Assembly: GCA_012522765.1 (NCBI GenBank)
Contig: JAAYJW010000159.1
Coordinates: forward strand, 1 to 39,058
From: a candidate division WS1 bacterium
GTDB lineage: Bacteria > Armatimonadota > Zipacnadia > Zipacnadales > UBA5352
Length of the DNA stretch: 39,058 bases
Direction: 5' to 3'
Shown here: positions 32,961 through 39,058 of the stretch, in pieces
Position numbering within the stretch: position 1 is the first letter of the stretch
Layout: the number at the start of each line of letters is the position of its first letter
The notes under the pieces: generated by a model
Told to the model about the DNA's origin: nothing
The model's input: only the letters and a program-made list of their open reading frames with translations
Database searches by the model: none
Program-made: the position numbers and the translations under genes

Positions 32961-33818
32961 CTATCCCCGCAATTCTCTCAGATGTTGCAGGCTTGCACGA
33001 AGCGCCTGCGCCTTCTCCTGCATCGGGACATGCTCGACGTTGATGACATGCACGCGATCCGCCGGGTGATCGAGGGCGGCCCGAACGTAGCGCTCAAGCT
33101 CCGTCTCGCCGGTGCCAAGCTCCACCGACAGAAACGGGCGCTTGCCTGCCGGGTCGGGGCGGTGGTCCTTCCAGCCGATCACCGGCACGCGGTCGGGATG
33201 GCGCTCAATGAGCTCCCCGCCCGCCTGGCCGCAGGTGGTCATGTGACCGGTGTTGAGCAGGATGCCGCCTCGGTCGGAGGATAGCTCCGCGATGTACCGC
33301 TCGCAGTCATCTGTGCTTTCTATCACACCATGGTAGTGCGCGTCTACCGCAAAAAGCGTCTCCGGGAACTCCGCGGCGACGGCATCAACGATCCGCGCGA
33401 GGCGTTGCACCAGCGGCAGCTTCGCCTCAACCGCCAGCCCCGGGTTCGGCGCGCGCCCTCCGCCATGCCCGAGATGCCGGCAGCCAAGCTCCACAGCAAC
33501 GCGAGCACCATCGCGTAGATGGCCGACGCTCGTCTCGAAGGTGGCGTCTGAGGATGGATCGATGCCCGCGCAGTAGAGGCCGATGATCTCCAGCCCCGCA
33601 TCGGCCACGATCCGCTTCACGATGCCGAGGTCAGACTGCGCGAGGTCGAGCAGGCAGGCGTCGGGGATGTTGCCCTCGGTCAGCGCCGGTCTGCCGGGGA
33701 TGGACATGAGCATGACGCCCTCGAAGCCGCACTCCCGCAGCGTGGCGCAGGCCTCCGGCAGCGACAGCGTGTCCTGTCCGTCGAAGGTCATCGCGTGAAT
33801 GATCGCGGAGAAGGTCAT
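32961..33818 (-). CDS. Sugar phosphate isomerase/epimerase family TIM-barrel protein
   Basis: A 285-residue TIM barrel of the xylose-isomerase-like superfamily. LRECGFEGVMLMS is the first-strand region; later ones are LGCRHLGHGGG, LFAVDAHYHG, GILLNTGHMTTCGQ (usual metal-ligand D/H region), VPVIGWKDHR and LSVELGTGETELERY with the last Glu. The ATG at 33818 overlaps the stop of the upstream Gfo/Idh gene by four bases. Some enzymes of this fold were recently linked to oxidised glycoside (3-keto-sugar) elimination in partnership with Gfo/Idh dehydrogenases; that is a family-level possibility here, not shown by this sequence. Confidence 0.85.
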   Translation of the reverse strand: MTFSAIIHAMTFDGQDTLSLPEACATLRECGFEGVMLMSIPGRPALTEGNIPDACLLDLAQSDLGIVKRIVADAGLEIIGLYCAGIDPSSDATFETSVGHLRDGARVAVELGCRHLGHGGGRAPNPGLAVEAKLPLVQRLARIVDAVAAEFPETLFAVDAHYHGVIESTDDCERYIAELSSDRGGILLNTGHMTTCGQAGGELIERHPDRVPVIGWKDHRPDPAGKRPFLSVELGTGETELERYVRAALDHPADRVHVINVEHVPMQEKAQALRASLQHLRELRG

Positions 33819-34771
33819 TGCGGCGCGCCTCCCTCGTGGCAGAGTCTCACGATCTCCTCGGCAAGCTCCATGGTGCGGAGCGTGTCGGCGATGGGGCAGA
33901 TGTCCTCGGCCTCGCCGCGCACCGCTGCGAGGAAACTCGCCACGTCATCGAAGTAGCCCCACCAGTCGATCAGCCGCTGCGGGTTCCACGTGCCCGCGCG
34001 AAGGCAGATGTCATCGCCGCCGGGCCGGTGGTAGCGCAGGTCGCCATCGTGGGCGAAGATAGTGTGCCCGTTGCGGCCGGTCACTTCAAAGTAGATGAAC
34101 TCATCGGGCGCATCCATCTCCCGCACGGTGTTGAGCGACGCCACGCACCCGCTCTGCAGCGTCACGGCCGCGACGTAGCCGCGCGTGCCCTCGCTGAGGA
34201 TCGGCGTCACCTGCGCGCTCTTCCAGTCACCGAGCAGGTGCAGAAGCAGGTCGATCGCGTGCACGTGCTGATCGAGGATCGCTTCGCGCCAGACTTCGCG
34301 GCTCATCAGGCCGTAGCGGATGATGCCCAGCGACGGCGCGCCGAAGTCGCCGCCCGCGATGATCTCCCGCACCCGGCGGACGCTCGGCGCCGAGCGGAAG
34401 TTGAAGCCGACATGGCACACCACGCTCGCCTCTGCCGCGGCATCGGCCATCTCCCGCACGCGCGCGGATGAGTTCGACGCGGGCTTCTGCACGTAGAGCG
34501 GAAAGCCCGCCCGCAGCACCTGCAGGCCGACCTCGTACTGCATGCCATGCGGCCCCACGCAGAAGACGGCGTCGGGACGCTCATCGTCGAGCATTGCGTG
34601 GAAGTCCGTGTAGACGCGCGCGAAGCCGTGGCAGGCCGCCGCGCGTTGCGCCCGTGTCTCGTCGAGATCGCAGATCGCCGCAAGCTCGACCTCATGCCGC
34701 CCAAGCTGCGGGTGAATGAAGCGGCTGGAGAAGCCGCCTGCGCCGATGTAAGCGACGCTGAGCGAAGCCAT
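33815..34771 (-). CDS. Gfo/Idh/MocA family oxidoreductase, first gene of the operon
   Basis: A 318-residue oxidoreductase starting at ATG 34771, eight bases from AGGAGG. VAYIGAGGFSSRFIHP is the nucleotide motif and AAICDLDETRA the following acidic switch. The catalytic EKP is QKP here (LYVQKPASNSSARV), keeping the Lys. DQHVHAIDLLLHLLGDW has the usual His-Asp. It lacks the four-Cys insertion of its two neighbours and is shorter, so it is a different subfamily. A 147-bp region separates it from the divergent metallophosphoesterase gene and should hold both promoters. Its stop overlaps the isomerase start. Confidence 0.9.
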   Translation of the reverse strand: MASLSVAYIGAGGFSSRFIHPQLGRHEVELAAICDLDETRAQRAAACHGFARVYTDFHAMLDDERPDAVFCVGPHGMQYEVGLQVLRAGFPLYVQKPASNSSARVREMADAAAEASVVCHVGFNFRSAPSVRRVREIIAGGDFGAPSLGIIRYGLMSREVWREAILDQHVHAIDLLLHLLGDWKSAQVTPILSEGTRGYVAAVTLQSGCVASLNTVREMDAPDEFIYFEVTGRNGHTIFAHDGDLRYHRPGGDDICLRAGTWNPQRLIDWWGYFDDVASFLAAVRGEAEDICPIADTLRTMELAEEIVRLCHEGGAPQ

Positions 34772-34918
34772 CTGTGGTGCCTCCTGTGTGCGGGTAGGCA
34801 GCGTTCTTCGCCGGTGCGAAGCAAATGCCCTGCCCTCCGCAGGAGAAGCGCGGCGAACCGGGAAGATGGCGAGTGCTCGCCAGTCACATTCCCCGCTGAT
34901 TGCCGAAAGGACGATCTG

Positions 34919-36322
34919 ATGCTGACGTCATCTACCTCGCGCCCACATTGCGCGGCGCTGCTCGCGCTGGCGCTTCTTCTTATTGCCGCACAACTGTCCG
35001 CCGCTGAGCCCGTGGCTTCGTGGGACGCCGCGGCAGATAGCCCGCTGGCTGATAGCTCCGGGAGCGGTCACGACCTCACGCCGCACGGGGTCACGGTGGA
35101 GGAATACCTCGGCACGCCGCTGTTGCGCACCGGCACGAACCAGCATGCCGCCGCCGGGAGCATCGGCGATGGCTGGGAGGCCCTGACGCTACACGTGGTG
35201 CTGCTGCAGGAGAGTGCGCACGGCGTCTACGGCGGGATCATCGCGCGTGACAACTACGGCGGCGGCGAGGGCGATGTCTTCGGGCTGCTGACCACCCCGC
35301 AGGACCACTGGAATGCCCGGCTGCGAACTTCCGAGGGGCAGATCACGCTCGGAACGCCGATCCTGACCGGCTGGCATCACCTCGCGCTGACGTGGGATGG
35401 AGCGACGGCGCGGCTCTACCTCGACGGCAAGCAGGTGCGCGAGGCTCCCCTCAGCGGGCAGATCGTCGCGGAGCCGGGCACGCCGCTGGTGCTCGGCGCC
35501 TACTCGAACCTGCGCGGCCCGTTCGAGGGCGGCATAGCATTCGCGGAGGTGCATGACCGCGCGCTCGATGCCGGGGAGATCGCGACCGTCTGGGCGCAGT
35601 GGCAGGCGACCCAGCCGGAGATCACCGGCTTCACCTTCGCGCAGGCCTCCGATGTGCATATCACCGACACGAAGAGCGTGGAGATCCTCAACGACGGCGT
35701 GGATGCCATCAACGCGGATGGGCGCATCGTCTTCAGCCTGTGGCTGGGCGACCTGACGCAGAATTGCGCCGCCGATGAGATGGCGCTGGCGCGGATGGGG
35801 CTCGATCGCCTGCGGCGGCAGCGCTACACGCTGCGCGGCAACCACGACCAGCGCGATGGGCTCTACGAGGCGGAGTTCGGCGAGCTGAACTACACCTTCG
35901 ACTACGCCGGGTGGAAGTTCATCATGCTTGACAGCAACCCCGGAGATAAGACGCCGATCGCTGAGGAGCGGATGCAGTGGCTGCGGGAGGTGCTTGCTGA
36001 GACGGACGCGGAGCAGCCGCTTGTGCTATGCACGCACCACCCGCTCGCGCCGGGGATGAACCTGCGGATGGCGGGGGCCGATGATGTGCTGGCGCTCTTC
36101 GCGGGGCACAATCTCACGGCGGCCCTCTGCGGTCACCATCACGGGAATCACGAGGAGATCGTGGACGGCGTGCTGTACACGAAGACCGCCTGCCTCGCCA
36201 CCACGCGCACCAACTTCGACGGCGACACGCGGCGCGGCTACCGCCTCTTCCACTGCACGGAGGACGGCATCACGACGGAGTTCGTCCCGGTGCGAGATGT
36301 CCCGCGCGAGGACGTGCGGTGA
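34919..36322 (+). CDS. Exported LamG plus metallophosphoesterase protein
   Basis: A 467-residue protein. ATG 34919 follows AAGGA and opens a signal peptide (CAALLALALLLIAAQLSAAEP; cut near 29). Residues about 30-220 form a LamG/concanavalin-like jelly roll (GWHHLALTWDGATARLYLDG). Residues about 235-450 are a calcineurin-like phosphoesterase with the motif series ASDVHI, LGDLTQ, RGNHDQRDG, CTHHPLAPG and CGHHHGNHE, which bind two metals. It would hydrolyse a phosphomonoester or diester outside the cytoplasm, the LamG part perhaps binding glycans. It may be controlled jointly with the divergent oxidoreductase operon. Confidence 0.9.
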   Translation: MLTSSTSRPHCAALLALALLLIAAQLSAAEPVASWDAAADSPLADSSGSGHDLTPHGVTVEEYLGTPLLRTGTNQHAAAGSIGDGWEALTLHVVLLQESAHGVYGGIIARDNYGGGEGDVFGLLTTPQDHWNARLRTSEGQITLGTPILTGWHHLALTWDGATARLYLDGKQVREAPLSGQIVAEPGTPLVLGAYSNLRGPFEGGIAFAEVHDRALDAGEIATVWAQWQATQPEITGFTFAQASDVHITDTKSVEILNDGVDAINADGRIVFSLWLGDLTQNCAADEMALARMGLDRLRRQRYTLRGNHDQRDGLYEAEFGELNYTFDYAGWKFIMLDSNPGDKTPIAEERMQWLREVLAETDAEQPLVLCTHHPLAPGMNLRMAGADDVLALFAGHNLTAALCGHHHGNHEEIVDGVLYTKTACLATTRTNFDGDTRRGYRLFHCTEDGITTEFVPVRDVPREDVR

Positions 36323-36503
36323 GGGCGGAGAGCGCTGACGGCGGCCTCCCCCCGGCCCGCCTCACCCGTGCACCGTACCGCAGAAAGCGGATCGCGGAAC
36401 GACCGACGGGCGAGGCGCCCGTCGCACATGAACGACAGCGGACAACGGCACACGCTGTCGCACACTGCGCGTTCATCGCGCGGCAGGGTCTCCAGCCGTC
36501 ACG
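36323..36503. repeat. Intergenic region with two palindromes and CAACGG units
   Basis: CGACGGGCG-AGG-CGCCCGTCG (36404-36424) is a 9-bp stem followed by CACATGA, as at 22170. Next, GACAGCG (36434-36440) and CGCTGTC (36453-36459) enclose a GACAACGGCAC core. No gene is visible. The region lies between converging genes and may also serve as a terminator, though no T-tract is evident. Confidence 0.65.
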
Positions 36504-37478
36504 CTACGGCGCTTTGCTCTCGGGGCCCGCCGGGAACATCCTGTCCAGCGCGCTCAGCACGTCCGCTGGAATCTCCGCCTCCGCCGCGCCGAGATTGTCC
36601 TCAAGCTGGCTTGCTCTTGTCACACCGCTGATGACGCTCGTCACCGCCGGATGCTGCAGGCACCACGCGATCGCAAGCTGCGCGCAGGTCAGGCCGAGGT
36701 CGCCCGCCATCTCCTTCATCGTCTGCACCGTGCGCAGTTGCTCGTCGCTGAAGTACATGTCCATCATGATCTTATTCTGCGTGTCATCCGCCGCGCGCGT
36801 GCCCTCAGGCGGCGCCTGCCCCGGCTCGTACTTTCCCGTCAGCACTCCATGCGCCAGCGGTGAGAAGACCACGTTGCCGAGGCCGTTGTGCAGGCAGGTG
36901 GGGAAGACCTGCTCCTCCGGTTCACGGTAGAGCAGTGAGTAGCGCGGCTGGTTCGACACCGGTGGGCGGGCACCCATCATCTTTGCGAGGTCGCACGCCT
37001 CCTGTATCAGCGCCGCGGGCCACTCGCTCACGCCCCAGTAGAGGATCTTCCCCGCGCGCGCGAGGTCATCCATGATGCGGATGGTCTCCTCCAGCGGCGT
37101 TTCCGGGTCGGGCCGGTGGCACTGGTAGAGGTCAATGTAATCCGTCTGCAGTCGCTTGAGCGACGCGTGGCACTGCTCGTAGACATGCTTGGCTGAGAGG
37201 CCGCGGTCATTCGCGCCGTCGCCCATCGGCGCCCAGACCTTCGTCGCCAGCACGTAGTCATCGCGATCGTAGTCGCGCAGGATCTTTCCCAGCGCGATCT
37301 CCGCTCCTCCGCGGTTGTATGCGTTCGCGGTGTCGATCCAGTTGATGCCGCCATCGAAGGCGACCTTCACGCACTCGGCCGCGGTCTCGTCATCCACGTG
37401 CATGCCGATGGTCAGGTAGCTTCCAAGCCCGATCGTGCTGAGCTTCACGCCCCACTTGCCAAGGTTGCGGTATTGCAT
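36504..37478 (-). CDS. Aldo/keto reductase, potassium-channel-beta-like
   Basis: A 324-residue NADPH-dependent reductase with the full AKR layout: GVKLSTIGLGSYLTIG at the start, NWIDTANAYNRGGAE (Asp, Tyr), VLATKVWAPMG (Lys), DLYQCHRPDPETPLEET (His), WGVSEWPAAL, NQPRYSLLYREPE, FSPLAHGVLTGKY and PAVTSVISGVTRASQLEDN. It matches the AKR6/AKR11-type group by the ISG..RPEQL-like ending. Start ATG 37478 lies after GAGGGAGG. It has no Fe-S tail, unlike the reductase at 30588. Cytoplasmic. Substrate is probably a small aldehyde or sugar. It stands 127 bp after the MBL-fold gene on the same strand and could be its co-transcribed neighbour. Confidence 0.93.
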   Translation of the reverse strand: MQYRNLGKWGVKLSTIGLGSYLTIGMHVDDETAAECVKVAFDGGINWIDTANAYNRGGAEIALGKILRDYDRDDYVLATKVWAPMGDGANDRGLSAKHVYEQCHASLKRLQTDYIDLYQCHRPDPETPLEETIRIMDDLARAGKILYWGVSEWPAALIQEACDLAKMMGARPPVSNQPRYSLLYREPEEQVFPTCLHNGLGNVVFSPLAHGVLTGKYEPGQAPPEGTRAADDTQNKIMMDMYFSDEQLRTVQTMKEMAGDLGLTCAQLAIAWCLQHPAVTSVISGVTRASQLEDNLGAAEAEIPADVLSALDRMFPAGPESKAP

Positions 37479-37605
37479 CTCCGCGCCTCCCTCTTCTGTC
37501 TCGCGCTACATCTTCATCTTCGCCGCCTGCCGATGTCAGCCCTCTCCGAATCACGAATCGGCCGGGAGTTCCGAGACGCCGGATGAGGCAGGCTCCATCC
37601 GTCGC

Positions 37606-38502
37606 TCAATACTCGTACGACCGATCCTCCAGGTTGTGCTGCTCGCCTGGACTTGGGAAGTGCACTCCCAGGCAGATCTCCCGCGCCACCGGCTCGAACT
37701 CATCAACCCGGCTCATGTCGCAGTGAGCAATGATGAGCGTCTCGGCGCCCGCGTCCCTGCCGAGCATCGCCGCCTGCCGGATGCTCTGATGGCCCGACGG
37801 ACTATCCGGCGGCGGTTCCGTCAGGCCGGTGGAGCCCTCTGTCACGAGGTCATCCACGCCGCTGAAGAAGCGCGCCAGCTCAGGCACGTACGCCGTGTCG
37901 CCGGTGATGCCGATGGACACCCCGGTCTCCACGTCCAGGAAGCGGTACCCGAGGCTCGGCACGGCGTGCCGGGTCGCGACGGTGGCGATGTCCAACTCGC
38001 TGGCGCGCAGGCCATCGCCAGGCTGCAGCGGCAGCACCTCCGGCCGAGGACAGCCATTGCCGATGCGGTCGGCCTGGATGAAGGCCATCGTCAGGTCCAC
38101 GATCCGCTCGATGTCCTTCGCCGGCCCCGCGACCACCAGCCGTTCATCGCTCTCGATCCGCCCCGCTTGCATGGCGCGGTAGAACAGGACGCTCGCGAGA
38201 CCCATGTAGTGATCCTGATGGCAATGCGTCAGCAGCACATGCGTGAGCATCGTCGCATCATACTCCGGGCGGCGCATCATCGTGATCCCCGCCGCCCAGC
38301 CGCAGTCTACCAGCACGTGCCCGTTGAGCAGGAATGAGGCGGTGTCACTGTCATCCAGCGGCGTGCACGAGGACACGCCCACGAATGTCAGCGTCGTCAG
38401 CGTCGTCAGCTTCATCGGCCCGAAATTGTCCCAGTCTTGCTCGTCGTCGCCGCCCTCAAGCTCGTCCCTGCCGTCAAGCTCGCGCCAGTCTTCAAAGTCC
38501 AT
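37606..38502 (-). CDS. MBL-fold metallo-hydrolase (ribonuclease Z-like)
   Basis: A 298-residue protein; ATG 38502 follows GAGGAGTAGG. Metal-ligand motifs of the beta-lactamase fold are seen: LLTHCHQDHYMGL (HxHxDH), VATRHAVPSLGY, GITGDTAY and IIAHCDMS. Compared with the usual MKLTFLGTGS start of such proteins, this one has an acidic N-terminal extension (MDFEDWREL to DNFGP, about 29 residues) and a TTLTTL insertion encoded by a 9-bp tandem repeat (38387-38410). It may be a phosphodiesterase, arylsulfatase-like enzyme or RNase Z relative. The catalytic metal site looks intact. Its start is four bases after the end of the next gene upstream, so the two are coupled. Confidence 0.88.
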   Translation of the reverse strand: MDFEDWRELDGRDELEGGDDEQDWDNFGPMKLTTLTTLTFVGVSSCTPLDDSDTASFLLNGHVLVDCGWAAGITMMRRPEYDATMLTHVLLTHCHQDHYMGLASVLFYRAMQAGRIESDERLVVAGPAKDIERIVDLTMAFIQADRIGNGCPRPEVLPLQPGDGLRASELDIATVATRHAVPSLGYRFLDVETGVSIGITGDTAYVPELARFFSGVDDLVTEGSTGLTEPPPDSPSGHQSIRQAAMLGRDAGAETLIIAHCDMSRVDEFEPVAREICLGVHFPSPGEQHNLEDRSYEY

Positions 38503-38506
38503 CGGC

Positions 38507-39058
38507 CTACTCCTCGCGCCCGTAGACGTAGTCGTCCGCGTAAGTTGGTTCGTAGATGAGCACCGGCTGGCGAAGATCATATCTGCCTGCGAAGTCCACG
38601 TTCTCCCCGGCGTATAGCGCCTCGTATTCCGCCCGCAGGACCGGCTTGACGAGGAACTTCGGGTCCTCGAAACCGGCGAAGAACGCCACCGTCTCCTCAT
38701 TCTTCAGCTTCGTCCACGGCTCATCGCCATCGTAGTACTTCAGCGGGAAGAGGCGGCCGATGTGCGGATACTTGCGGTCAACCATCCGCATCAGCACCAC
38801 CATCGCTCGCCGGGCCTCGCCGGCCGTCGCGCCCTCCACGATGATCCTGCGCTCCGCCGCCTCGATGCGCACCCGTGCAGGGTCAACCTGCGCCGCGTGG
38901 TCTATGACCACCTGCCAGCCATCGAAGCCCTCCGGGGCGGCATCGGCCACCGGCGCCTGCTGCATGTTGCCCAGCACCCCGTCCTCGGTGTCATACTGCT
39001 CGAGGAACTGGTTGAGCATGCCGGCGGTTCCGGCGCGGAAAGGCGTGGAGCAGTCGGC
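38507..39058 (-). CDS. C-terminal part of an unidentified protein (runs off the window)
   Basis: Open frame to the window's right edge without a stop, so the gene probably begins beyond 39058; the Met at 39019 is not clearly a start and has no ribosome site before it. The 183 visible residues contain RVRIEAAERRIIVEGATAGEARRAMVVLMRMVD, which may be a strand-helix unit like the N-terminal domains before some glycoside hydrolase barrels. Then comes an aromatic, acidic segment (PLKYYDGDEPWTKLKNEE). It ends with many Tyr/Asp residues (YEPTYADDYVYGREE). I do not recognise the family. Its stop lies four bases before the MBL-fold start, so the two are likely in one operon. Confidence 0.6.
   Translation of the reverse strand, partial: ADCSTPFRAGTAGMLNQFLEQYDTEDGVLGNMQQAPVADAAPEGFDGWQVVIDHAAQVDPARVRIEAAERRIIVEGATAGEARRAMVVLMRMVDRKYPHIGRLFPLKYYDGDEPWTKLKNEETVAFFAGFEDPKFLVKPVLRAEYEALYAGENVDFAGRYDLRQPVLIYEPTYADDYVYGREE

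Noticed and set aside
1-39058. tRNA, rRNA, riboswitch or prophage features
   Set aside because: No cloverleaf, conserved rRNA stretch, known riboswitch core, integrase, or phage gene could be recognised by eye; absence is not proven without a covariance-model search.

Overview
This is a gene-dense, GC-rich bacterial chromosome segment with 35 protein genes, two of them cut by the window edges. There are no rRNA, tRNA, CRISPR or transposase genes. The gene set suggests an environmental, polysaccharide-scavenging diderm. Armatimonadota is my best guess, based on a copper-amine-oxidase-N 'stalk' domain on a PPIase, a DUF951 protein, a DUF6785-type membrane protein, many Gfo/Idh/MocA and TIM-barrel sugar isomerases, and TTG/GTG starts behind strong Shine-Dalgarno sites. 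Planctomycetota, Hydrogenedentota or Lentisphaerota cannot be excluded. No marker gene settles the phylum.

Left part (1-3612, minus strand): a sugar operon read leftwards. It holds a TIM-barrel isomerase, a perfect 13-bp hairpin, type-II glycerate kinase, a second TIM-barrel isomerase, a cyclophilin-like protein and the N-terminus of a xylulokinase-type FGGY kinase. Next (3888-8367, plus) come an exported SurA-like PPIase and a translationally coupled pair of membrane glycosyltransferases (GT2 and GT39-like). From 8433 to 16031 (plus) there are a secreted malectin/six-hairpin glycosidase, an FAD oxidoreductase with a discoidin-like tail, a ceramidase-like protein and a GNAT acetyltransferase. 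A DUF6785-like membrane protein (minus) faces a CHASE2-GAF-PAS histidine kinase (plus). The kinase is tightly coupled to DUF951, YkgJ-type and SRPBCC genes (18177-22138). A secreted two-domain protein, an intrinsic terminator, YjbQ and a convergent phosphoketolase follow (22366-26075).

Right part: a BNR/Asp-box protein and an SGNH hydrolase (plus, 26231-28030) are followed by a six-gene minus-strand operon (28577-34771). That operon encodes three Gfo/Idh/MocA oxidoreductases, an SDR, a ferredoxin-tailed aldo/keto reductase and a TIM-barrel isomerase. It is a plausible intracellular pathway for redox modification or oxidative cleavage of an unusual sugar. A divergent LamG-metallophosphoesterase, a second aldo/keto reductase, an MBL-fold hydrolase and the end of an unidentified protein complete the window.

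How the genes may work together (inference): exported hydrolases release sugars or lipids, the Gfo/Idh, isomerase and reductase enzymes remodel them, the FGGY kinase makes a pentulose phosphate, and phosphoketolase splits this to acetyl-phosphate and glyceraldehyde-3-phosphate, while glycerate enters glycolysis through glycerate kinase.

The least conventional feature is a set of small palindromic repeats and CAACGG-rich islands between genes (11.4, 15.4, 22.2, 28.1-28.5 and 36.4 kb). Related sequences also lie inside two genes: in frame within the glycosidase (10555-10619) and as the C-terminal tail of the GT2 enzyme (6729-6814).
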